This document shows, in pieces, positions 25,203 to 33,145 of a stretch of 64,000 nt of DNA. Origin of the DNA: Lachnospiraceae bacterium. GTDB taxonomy: Bacteria; Bacillota; Clostridia; Lachnospirales; Lachnospiraceae. Positions within the stretch are counted from its first letter, which is position 1. Each line of letters opens with the position of its first letter. The stretch spans positions 62,001 to 126,000 of the forward strand of contig CAJTGB010000003.1 of assembly GCA_910575835.1 (NCBI GenBank). The letters run 5' to 3'. Position numbers and translations under genes: made by a program. The notes below the pieces were generated by a model, which was given only the letters and a program-made list of their open reading frames with translations, did no database searches and was not told the origin of the DNA.

Positions 25203-27272
25203 TTACTTCGTCAAGAGCAGCATAACTTCGTTGCTTCTCTGTACGAAGGCTGTCATCTCCTCTGGATTCAGCGGCTTATGCGCCAGCATCGCCAGATCAT
25301 ACAACTGCTTGCAGATAATAGAGATATTCTCATTCTCCTTATTGTCCACTACGAACTGTACCAACGGATGATTTGCATTCAGGATCAGCGTGCTGTCGCC
25401 GCCCATATCCATTCCGCCCATATTGCCCATGCCGTACATCTTCATCATTTCCTGCATACGGCGGCTCTGCTCGGACAGGGTGATCATAGACGCCACCTTA
25501 TCATCCTTAAGCTTCTCGATCTTGACATCCAGCTTCTCATTGCCAAGCTCCTTGCGGAAGATCTCGATCAGGCTGTCAGAGGTTGCCTTGAACGCTTCCT
25601 TATCCTCCTCGGCGATCTCTTCTTTGACATTCTCAGTCACATCCGCATCGATCCTCTGGAAACGGATAGTAGGATTCTTCTGCTCCAACTGCGTGATAAA
25701 CGGAGAGTCAATGTTGTGGCTTAAGATCACCGCATCCTGTCCCTGATTCCTGAACATATTGATATACTGGCTCTGCTGGATCTCATCCGTTACATAGTAG
25801 ATAGTCGTCTTGATCTCCTCAACCTTATTCTCGTCTGCGTTGTCTTCGTCAGTCTCTTCCTTCTTATCGTTCGGCTCCACGACTTCTCCGCCGTTCTCCT
25901 CTATGCAGTCCTTAAGCGTCAGATACTTGCTGTCGATATTCTTGAACAGGATCGCATCCTTCATCTTGTCACAAAACTTCTCATCCTTCAGGCAGCCGAA
26001 CTTGATGAACGGGCTGATATCATCCCAGTACTTCTCGTAATCCTCTCTCTTCGTCTTGCACATTCCCGCCAGCTTGTCAGCCACCTTCTTGGAAATGTAA
26101 TCCGCGATCTTATTGACAAATCCGTCGTTCTGCAGCGCACTTCTTGATACGTTCAGCGGCAGGTCAGGACAGTCGATCACGCCTTTTAATACCATCAGGA
26201 ACTCTGGAATGACTTCCTTGATATTGTCTGCGATAAATACCTGGTTGTTGTATAACTTAATGGTTCCTTCAATAGAATCGTACTCTGTATTGATCCTTGG
26301 GAAGTACAGGATTCCCTTAAGGTTGAACGGATAATCCATGTTCAGGTGGATCCAGAACAACGGCTCCTTATAATCTAAGAATACCTTGCGGTAGAAATCC
26401 TGATAATCCTCGTCAGAGCAGTCATTCGGATGCTTGGTCCACAGCGGATGAATATCGCTTAAGGAGACCGGACGCTTGTTGATCTTAACCTTGTCTTTGG
26501 CAGGCTCTACCTCGACCATCTCTTTCTCGCCGTTCTCGTTCTCCTTCTCCTCCATCTTGGCTTCTTCGTGGATATGCTCTACGACAACGTCGTCGTCTTT
26601 TAAGTCAGCCTCGTCTATAGTCTCATACTCCTGCTCTGCATTCGCCTTCGACAGGAAGATCTCTACCGGCATGAAGGAACAGTATTTCTCGATGACTTCT
26701 CTGACACGGTACTCATTGGAGAACTCCAGGCTGTCGTCGTTCAGGAACAGTGTGATCTCTGTACCCACGCCTTCCTTATTGCCTTCGTCCATCTCATACT
26801 CTGTACCGCCGTCGCTTACCCAGTGTACAGGAGAAGCGCCCTCTCTGTAAGAAAGTGTATCAATATGGACCTCGTCCGCCACCATGAACGCAGAATAAAA
26901 ACCAAGTCCAAAGTGGCCGATCATATCGTCTTCTGTCGTCTTGTCTTTGTATTTCTCCAGGAATTCCGTCGCGCCGGAGAATGCGATCTGCGTAATATAC
27001 TCTTCTACCTCTTCGGCTGTCATACCAAGACCGTTATCGATGAATTTTAAGGTCTTCTCTTCTGGATTCACCTCGATCTTAACAGACGGCTTGTAATCGT
27101 CCGGTAACTGGTATTCGCCCATCATATCCAGCTTCTTTAACTTTGTGATCGCATCGCATCCGTTCGATACCATCTCACGCGCGAAGATATCATGATCGGA
27201 ATATACCCACTTCTTGATGATCGGGAATATATTCTCACTGCTGATTGATAAATTTCCTTTTTTTGCTGCCAT
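25203..27272 (-). CDS. htpG: Hsp90-family chaperone HtpG
   Basis: Cytosolic ATP-dependent chaperone, 689 residues. The N-terminal GHKL ATPase domain shows REMVSNGCDAITKL, FIDNGLGMT and IGHFGLGFYSAFMVAD. The middle domain includes LNVSRSALQND. A Met/Gly-rich stretch (MMKMYGMGNMGGMDMGGDS) lies in the C-terminal domain, which is unusual. An acidic insertion is near 230-265 and another near 500 (KKEETDEDNADENKVEE). The ATG at 27272 has AGGAG at good spacing; a GTG three codons earlier overlaps that site and is rejected. A perfect CIRCE upstream predicts HrcA repression. Confidence 0.95.
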   Translation of the reverse strand: MAAKKGNLSISSENIFPIIKKWVYSDHDIFAREMVSNGCDAITKLKKLDMMGEYQLPDDYKPSVKIEVNPEEKTLKFIDNGLGMTAEEVEEYITQIAFSGATEFLEKYKDKTTEDDMIGHFGLGFYSAFMVADEVHIDTLSYREGASPVHWVSDGGTEYEMDEGNKEGVGTEITLFLNDDSLEFSNEYRVREVIEKYCSFMPVEIFLSKANAEQEYETIDEADLKDDDVVVEHIHEEAKMEEKENENGEKEMVEVEPAKDKVKINKRPVSLSDIHPLWTKHPNDCSDEDYQDFYRKVFLDYKEPLFWIHLNMDYPFNLKGILYFPRINTEYDSIEGTIKLYNNQVFIADNIKEVIPEFLMVLKGVIDCPDLPLNVSRSALQNDGFVNKIADYISKKVADKLAGMCKTKREDYEKYWDDISPFIKFGCLKDEKFCDKMKDAILFKNIDSKYLTLKDCIEENGGEVVEPNDKKEETDEDNADENKVEEIKTTIYYVTDEIQQSQYINMFRNQGQDAVILSHNIDSPFITQLEQKNPTIRFQRIDADVTENVKEEIAEEDKEAFKATSDSLIEIFRKELGNEKLDVKIEKLKDDKVASMITLSEQSRRMQEMMKMYGMGNMGGMDMGGDSTLILNANHPLVQFVVDNKENENISIICKQLYDLAMLAHKPLNPEEMTAFVQRSNEVMLLLTK

Positions 27273-27341
27273 CTTTATCACTCCTACCTCATTTTCTTTT
27301 TATCTATAAGCGGAAATAATCCACTCGCTTATCTAACAGAT

Positions 27342-27370
27342 ATGATAATACGGCAGATATGAAAAGTCAA
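27342..27370 (-). promoter_or_regulatory. Promoter of htpG
   Basis: TTGACT (27365-27370), 17 bp, TATCAT (27342-27347) on the minus strand, directly downstream of the CIRCE element. Confidence 0.7.
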
Positions 27371-27377
27371 TAGAAAA

Positions 27378-27404
27378 TTAGCACTCTTTATCATAGAGTG
27401 CTAA
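27378..27404 (-). promoter_or_regulatory. CIRCE operator (HrcA-binding site)
   Basis: TTAGCACTC, 9 bases, GAGTGCTAA: a perfect match to the CIRCE consensus. It is 7 bases upstream of the -35 box of htpG and 26 bases past the stop of the preceding gene, so it can only serve htpG. Confidence 0.95.
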
Positions 27405-27429
27405 CAAATTTCTTAAAAATATAAAATTT

Positions 27430-30096
27430 CTATAAATTTATGACGTCATTTTTCCTCATAAACAGCAGGCCGAAGGATCTCGGTCCGCAATTGCTGGCAA
27501 TCGCAGAAGACGCTTTCTGCAGGTATATCCTCTCAAAAGGACAATACTGCTGTACCAAATACTGCACATAGTTGATCCTTTTCTCATCCATGCCGGAGTA
27601 AGTGATGAAGAGAATACGCCGGTCGATGCTCCTTGTTTCCCGAAGCACCTTCCTGATATACCGCTTTGCTACATGTGAGAAATCACCCATCTCCATACTG
27701 CCGACCACCATCTTGCTCTTCTTAAGCACTATGACCGGATGCAGCAGCAGCGCGTCGCAGAGAATCTGTATCCTCTTAGGCAGCCTCCCGGACTGGCACA
27801 TCATATGCGTACTGTCAATGATAAACGCCGAAGAAATATAGTGTCTCAGCTTCTTAACAGCATCCACGATCTCAGTCTTTGACGCATGGTTTTCCGCCAT
27901 CGTAACCGCGTGCAGCACCACCAGCCCCATACTGCTGGACAGATGCCCGGAGTCAAGTACCGTAACATTCTCAAAGGATTTCGCCGCTTCAAGAGCATTC
28001 TCATATCCCTTGCTGACATGCCTTGCCATAGTAATATGTATCACATTCTGAGCCTCAGTCAGCTTCTCCGCAAAGAACCGCTCATAATCTTCTACTTCCG
28101 GCGGCTGAGAATATCCGGTCTGCCCCTTTGCCATATGCATCAGCAGTGAATCTGCCTTAAGCTCCGTCTCATCCAGGAACCGTCCTTCGTCTGTGCATAC
28201 ATAGTAAGGACATATGGAAATGTCAAGCTTCTTCTTAAGAGATTCTGGAAGATCGCACACGCTGTCTGTTGTGACCATAACGGACAGCCTTTTCGCATGT
28301 TCGAAGATCAGGATGTCTTTTCCAATCTCGGACTGGATAGCCTCCTCGCTTAACTGTACTAATTCTTTGGGAAGAATGCTTAAGACAGCAGCCTCGAGCA
28401 GCGCGCCGCTGACCGGCTTCGCCAGATAGCCGCTGAAGCCCTCCTTGCGATAGAGAAGCTGGTTATCACTTCCCGCATTGGCAGTCAGCGCAACCACCGG
28501 AACCTCCTGACACAGCCCTCCCGGCTGGGTACGAAGCGCATGCAGACATTCTATTCCGTCCATCTCCGGCATCAGGTGATCCATCAGAATTGCGTCATAG
28601 TGCATATCCTGCGTCATCTTCAGACATTCTGCGCCGTTTAACGCCGTATCTATCTGAATCTTTGTCGCCGCAAGCAGCTTGCGGACCACGATCAGATTCA
28701 TATCGTTATCATCTACCACCAGAATATGCGCGTCAGGAGCCTCGAAGCTCTGCTTATAATGACCTCCCTCATGAGTGCTGGAGCGGGAAGTCAGGGTAAA
28801 TGTACCCAACTCCTTTTCATCAACAATATCCTGCTCAAGCATGACAACAAACTTCGAACCCTTGGTGTAAACGCTGTTGACACTGATCTCACCATCCATC
28901 AGCTCTACCATCTGCTGTACTATACTGAGTCCAAGCCCGGTGCCCTCGATGTGGCGGTTCTTTTCTTCATCTACACGCCGAAAGGCATTGAATATATACG
29001 GAATGTTCTCTTTTTTGACTCCCTGTCCCGTATCTTCCACAGAATACCAGACGCGCACCCTGTTAAGAGTCAGCCTCTCGCAGCGGACAGCAAGTGTAAC
29101 AGATCCCTCCTCCGTGTACTTCACGGCATTGTTAAGCAGATTGATCAAGACCTGCTTGATACGGACTTCATCGCCGCAGAGCATACTCGGAATCGAGGAA
29201 TCCACCTGCAGCTTGAATTCCAGCCCCTTTTCCTTCGCCTTGATCCATATCATATTGACGATCTCCGAGAAAAGCTTGCCCGTCTCGTAAGAAACGTTTA
29301 CGATCTCCATCTTCCCGGACTTGATCTTGGATATGTCCAGAATATCGTTGATCAGCGTCAGCAGCATCTTGCTGGCGCCCTGAATATTTCTTGCATTCTC
29401 CGCGACATCCTCCGGAATATCTCCCCTCAGGATGATCTCATTCAACCCGATGATCGTATTGATAGGAGTACGGATCTCGTGGCTCATACTGGAAAAAAAG
29501 TGATTCTCCGCCCTGTTAAGCTCCTCGATCTCCTTCTTCTGCTGTTTGGAGAGCTCATTCTCCTCTTCATAAAGCCTGTTCAAAAACATCAGCAGCACGC
29601 TGGTCAGCATCCCCACCAGGACAACGGAAAGGGATGAATCGATGAAGGACCGGCTCTGTGTATTCCTCGCGACAAACTGAGGAAAATAAAATGCTATATA
29701 ATAACAAAACAATATCTCTGACGTACAGATAAAGAAAAACGCAATCATACGCCTTCCTTCCAGGGTAATACAGATATAGATAAAACACAGCACAAACCAT
29801 TCAGGCATACCGCTGTAGAATCCGCCCGCCGTGAAAAAGCTTATGGGAAACAGCAGCAACAGCAGCACCGATATGATCGTGGCCCCCGTATTGATACGTT
29901 CCTTCCTGATACTGATCCTCACGATCGCAGCCATAGCCACAAGGCTTACAACCAATATCACCATATTCAGAAGACTTCTGCCCAAAGGAAGTATGCAGAA
30001 TAATGCAACCATACATATGCTGGTAACAATACGAAACATACGCTCCCTCAGGCTTATCCTGTGGTCGGAGATGATTTCAAACCATTTTTTTATCAC
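27430..30096 (-). CDS. Hybrid histidine kinase fused to a receiver and a C-terminal DegV domain
   Basis: 888 residues. Five or six membrane helices (about 22-175), a short coiled coil (177-200), HisKA with His206 in SHEIRTPIN, and HATPase with N-box LLNNAVKY (320-327), DTGQG (355-359) and GTGLGL (385-390). Then a receiver with acidic pair D462-D463, phospho-acceptor D506 and K560. Residues about 604-885 are a whole DegV domain: TTDSVCDLP, GYSQPP at the fatty-acid carboxylate site (TSQPS is usual), DSGHLSSSMG, and a C-terminal SNCGPRSFG where HTGPG is usual. DegV/FakB proteins bind fatty acids for the FakA kinase. It overlaps the upstream kinase gene by 4 bases (GTGA; GTG start). I infer a kinase whose output or input is tied to acyl-chain binding. 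Confidence 0.88.
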   Translation of the reverse strand: MIKKWFEIISDHRISLRERMFRIVTSICMVALFCILPLGRSLLNMVILVVSLVAMAAIVRISIRKERINTGATIISVLLLLLFPISFFTAGGFYSGMPEWFVLCFIYICITLEGRRMIAFFFICTSEILFCYYIAFYFPQFVARNTQSRSFIDSSLSVVLVGMLTSVLLMFLNRLYEEENELSKQQKKEIEELNRAENHFFSSMSHEIRTPINTIIGLNEIILRGDIPEDVAENARNIQGASKMLLTLINDILDISKIKSGKMEIVNVSYETGKLFSEIVNMIWIKAKEKGLEFKLQVDSSIPSMLCGDEVRIKQVLINLLNNAVKYTEEGSVTLAVRCERLTLNRVRVWYSVEDTGQGVKKENIPYIFNAFRRVDEEKNRHIEGTGLGLSIVQQMVELMDGEISVNSVYTKGSKFVVMLEQDIVDEKELGTFTLTSRSSTHEGGHYKQSFEAPDAHILVVDDNDMNLIVVRKLLAATKIQIDTALNGAECLKMTQDMHYDAILMDHLMPEMDGIECLHALRTQPGGLCQEVPVVALTANAGSDNQLLYRKEGFSGYLAKPVSGALLEAAVLSILPKELVQLSEEAIQSEIGKDILIFEHAKRLSVMVTTDSVCDLPESLKKKLDISICPYYVCTDEGRFLDETELKADSLLMHMAKGQTGYSQPPEVEDYERFFAEKLTEAQNVIHITMARHVSKGYENALEAAKSFENVTVLDSGHLSSSMGLVVLHAVTMAENHASKTEIVDAVKKLRHYISSAFIIDSTHMMCQSGRLPKRIQILCDALLLHPVIVLKKSKMVVGSMEMGDFSHVAKRYIRKVLRETRSIDRRILFITYSGMDEKRINYVQYLVQQYCPFERIYLQKASSAIASNCGPRSFGLLFMRKNDVINL

Positions 30097-32681
30097 GTAA
30101 TGCTTCCTCCCGGTATAATAATGTTATATAACGCTGCAATACTCTCACACACCTCTTCGTACATCAGCATCAGCGCAGGATGATTCTCCCTGATAAATTC
30201 TATATCTTCGCTCTTTCCCGCCATCTCCAGTTCCTTGGCGCGGGCAGAGAGTTCCTCTGCGCCGATCGTCAGCGACGTACTCTTTAACGCATGGACCTTA
30301 ACGGCATAGTCCGCCCAGTTGGAAGCTTCATACAGAGAGATGATCTCATCCTTCTTCTCCGCACACTGAGAGCTGAACATCCGCAGCATTTCCTCGTAAA
30401 ATTCGTCCTCACCGCAGCAGAAAGCAAGCCCCATCTCAACATTGATGCCGGCCTGTTCAAGCTGACCGTAAGGAGAAGCCGGATCGTATGTCTGCGCTTC
30501 CTTCGGCATATCGCTTCCGGTCTCGGGGACAGTTTCTTTCGGCTTATCGCTTCCTGCACCGGGAGCAGCTTCTTTCGGCACATCGCTTTCTGCCGCCGCA
30601 TTCTTCCTTCCTGCCGACTCTGTGCCGTACTGTATAAGATTCTTTGGAAGTACCTTACGCAGCACACGTTCCAGAACGGCCCGTTCAATCGGCTTCGGTA
30701 TGAATTCGGTAAACCCCTCGTTGCGGAACATCTCTCTTGCACCGCTGATGGTATTAGCGGTCAGCGCGATCACCGGAAGATCCTGATACATTCCGCCGTT
30801 GATCTCGCGGATGCGCTTAAGCGTCTCCACACCGTCAAATCCCGGCATCATATGATCGAGGAATACAATATCGTAAGAAGTATTCCGGCATCGCTCAACC
30901 GCTTCTTTTCCGCTTAAGCAAGTCTCCACCTGTATCCCGTAGCTGCCCAGAACGCCCTTGGCCACTACCAGATTCATCTCCTCGTCATCAACAGCCAGCG
31001 CATTGACTCCCACACAGGAAAACGGCTTTCTGCCCGCAGCCTGTGCCTCTTCAAATCCGGCTTCTTCCACCTCGCCGTTTAACAGATTCACAACAGAAAG
31101 AGCGGAGAACGGCTTATGGATCGCCAGCAGCTTGCTGTCCTGGCTCAGGGAATATTCCCTCTCCGCGATCACAACGACCTTGAGAGTGTCCGCCAGCTTC
31201 TCATAATACTCACGGTTCTCTTCATATTCTTCCTGCGCCATAAACACATGGGTCAATTCATAAGTGCGCTGCAATTTGAGCAGCCCTTCAAAATTATGAG
31301 CCTGATACCCTTCAATATCAAGTCCTTCTACCAGATGCAGGATCAGCCTGTCATAGTATCCCCGCACCTCGTCACAGCTATATTTATCCGGCCTGAAATA
31401 GCAGGCAATGCAGAGTTGATCCGCATTGACAAGCGTGATACACGGAGCGCCATCCGCCACTCCCTGCGGAACGGCAATGTGAGCCTGCAGGCCTTGCTGT
31501 CCGTCGCTGTCAAAATGTATAAAGCCGCCCATAACATTCAGCAGGCCTCTTGCAATTGGGATTCCAAGCCCAAGCCCTCCCGCGAACCTGCTGCTCCCGG
31601 AATCTGCCTGGTAAAATGTATCGTACATCTGCGTAAGCTGGGAATCCGTCATACCGATACCGGTATCATAGATATCGATCGTCAGATTGATCCCATAGCT
31701 CTCCTTCCGGTATCCAATGCAGACGTTGATCCCGCCTTCCTCGGTAAATTTGAGCGCATTCTCCACCAGGATCTTAAGCACGTGTGAGATCTTCTCCGCG
31801 TCTCCGATGAGAACGGCCGGCACATTCGGATCGATATCAAACACCATCTCCAACTGATGGCTGCTGCCCTGCATAGCCGTCATGGTAATCACGTCATTAA
31901 GCACCGAGGTGATCATATACTCTTCCTTCGATGAAGTCAGCGTACCCTCCACGATCTCCGTATAGTCCAGCATATTGTTGATCTGATTGGACAGACGCTT
32001 GCCCGCCAGTTGTATCGACTGCATATTCGATCGGATCTCAGGGGAAATATCCTTCCCCAGCGTAACCTCGCTGATCCCGATCACCATATTGATAGGCGTA
32101 CGGAGTTCATGAGAAACATTCGACAAAAATACGGCGTTCTGCCGGCCTGCCGTCTCCAGCTCCGCAAACGCACTTTCGTAACTCCTCCTCTGTTCTCTCC
32201 GTCTGTTGATCCAATACCGCGCAAGCAGCACTGAACCTCCCGTCACTGCGCCCCCAATTCCGAGTCGCAGTAAATCCTGTGTCTCCATATTATAAGTAAT
32301 GGTACGCAGGACAAGATAATGATACAGAAGTCCCAACACATAAAGAATCCCTATTATATATAACATCCTCTTTTTATCCAGCATGAATAAAACGAGGACC
32401 ATAACGCATGCCACAGCAGGCATATCAAAAAGACTGCTCCTATGTACTCCAAAGAAGAAAAATTCTATCATCAGCAGCCCGGCGCACAGGCTCTCGTAAA
32501 ATATCCCCGAACCAAGCCTTCCGATATGAAGGAACCACACACTGAAATTACTGAGCATGATCAGCGGAACCATCCACAGCTCCCACGACATTACGATCGT
32601 GAGCATGATCAGTATTACGCTGAACACCGTGACGACTCCGGCCAGAAGCAGATGTTGTCCAGTCTGCCCGTTGCCTCTCAT
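30093..32681 (-). CDS. Hybrid histidine kinase with pseudo-receiver, receiver and HPt domains
   Basis: 862 residues. About six membrane helices (10-155), HisKA with His191 in SHELRTPIN, HATPase (N-box VENALKF near 306-312, DTGIGM 339-344, GLGLGI 369-374). Residues about 412-535 look like a receiver without the phospho-acceptor Asp. A true receiver follows (D565-D566, D609, K663), then a low-complexity linker of three 12-residue units (SDVPKEAAPGAG type, 699-731), then an HPt domain with His797 in VKVHALKSTS. It can therefore run a His-Asp-His relay internally. It overlaps both neighbours by 4 bases. There is no periplasmic sensor domain of note, so the signal may be sensed in the membrane. 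Confidence 0.88.
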   Translation of the reverse strand: MRGNGQTGQHLLLAGVVTVFSVILIMLTIVMSWELWMVPLIMLSNFSVWFLHIGRLGSGIFYESLCAGLLMIEFFFFGVHRSSLFDMPAVACVMVLVLFMLDKKRMLYIIGILYVLGLLYHYLVLRTITYNMETQDLLRLGIGGAVTGGSVLLARYWINRRREQRRSYESAFAELETAGRQNAVFLSNVSHELRTPINMVIGISEVTLGKDISPEIRSNMQSIQLAGKRLSNQINNMLDYTEIVEGTLTSSKEEYMITSVLNDVITMTAMQGSSHQLEMVFDIDPNVPAVLIGDAEKISHVLKILVENALKFTEEGGINVCIGYRKESYGINLTIDIYDTGIGMTDSQLTQMYDTFYQADSGSSRFAGGLGLGIPIARGLLNVMGGFIHFDSDGQQGLQAHIAVPQGVADGAPCITLVNADQLCIACYFRPDKYSCDEVRGYYDRLILHLVEGLDIEGYQAHNFEGLLKLQRTYELTHVFMAQEEYEENREYYEKLADTLKVVVIAEREYSLSQDSKLLAIHKPFSALSVVNLLNGEVEEAGFEEAQAAGRKPFSCVGVNALAVDDEEMNLVVAKGVLGSYGIQVETCLSGKEAVERCRNTSYDIVFLDHMMPGFDGVETLKRIREINGGMYQDLPVIALTANTISGAREMFRNEGFTEFIPKPIERAVLERVLRKVLPKNLIQYGTESAGRKNAAAESDVPKEAAPGAGSDKPKETVPETGSDMPKEAQTYDPASPYGQLEQAGINVEMGLAFCCGEDEFYEEMLRMFSSQCAEKKDEIISLYEASNWADYAVKVHALKSTSLTIGAEELSARAKELEMAGKSEDIEFIRENHPALMLMYEEVCESIAALYNIIIPGGSIT
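30493..30587 (-). repeat. 36-bp tandem repeat coding a Pro/Lys/Glu linker
   Basis: Three copies of a 36-base unit between the receiver and HPt domains of the kinase, each coding SDxPKE plus six residues. The copies have drifted slightly. Such units can change number by slippage without a frameshift. Confidence 0.6.
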
Positions 32682-33040
32682 TCTTTCTCAATCTCCTTTG
32701 CAACTCGTTTTAAAAGCTCCTCAGGATAGAAGGGCTTCTTCAGATAATTAACCGCTCCCAATCTAATCGCGCTCATTACATCCTCCTCATCTCCTGATGC
32801 TGTAAGAAAGATCACCGGGACCTCGGCCGGAAGATCCTTCATCCGCTCAAAGGTCTCGATGCCGTTCATATTCGGCATCTCAATATCAAGAAGAACCAGA
32901 TCTATCGTTTCATTCTTAAGCTTTTTAAGCGCATCCTCTCCTGACTCTGAAAGAATCACATCATATTGCTTCCCAAGGATCATCTTCGTCCTTACCAAAT
33001 TCATTGAGTCGTCATCAACTACCAATATACGTTTTTGCAT
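32678..33040 (-). CDS. Stand-alone receiver-domain response regulator
   Basis: 120 residues: one CheY-like receiver with acidic pair in LVVDDDSMN, phospho-acceptor Asp in LVLLDIEMPNMNG, Thr in FLTASGD and Lys in YLKKPF. There is no DNA-binding or enzymatic output domain. The ATG at 33040 has AGGAGG seven bases before it; an earlier in-frame ATG at 33076 lacks one. The end overlaps the next kinase start by 4 bases (ATGA). First gene of the three-gene phosphorelay operon; it could be a phosphate shuttle or sink between the two kinases. Confidence 0.88.
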   Translation of the reverse strand: MQKRILVVDDDSMNLVRTKMILGKQYDVILSESGEDALKKLKNETIDLVLLDIEMPNMNGIETFERMKDLPAEVPVIFLTASGDEEDVMSAIRLGAVNYLKKPFYPEELLKRVAKEIEKE

Positions 33041-33091
33041 ATGCTGCCTCCTATTTTCTATTTTGATATTTCCCAACTTCCCATACGCTTT

Positions 33092-33120
33092 ATTGTAAAA
33101 CAGGACAGCGATAAAATCAA
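33092..33120 (-). promoter_or_regulatory. Promoter of the phosphorelay operon
   Basis: TTGATT (33115-33120), 17 bp, TACAAT (33092-33097) on the minus strand. An 8-bp inverted repeat (33107-33114 with 33137-33144, AGCGATAA/TTATCGCT) spans the -35 region and could be an operator or the end of the FtsX transcript. Confidence 0.6.
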
Positions 33121-33145
33121 GCCTGCCGCACTCTAATTATCGCTT

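Noticed and set aside
28726-29637. A 303-codon open frame on the plus strand
   Set aside because: Antisense to the DegV-fused kinase, whose domains are unmistakable over the same bases.
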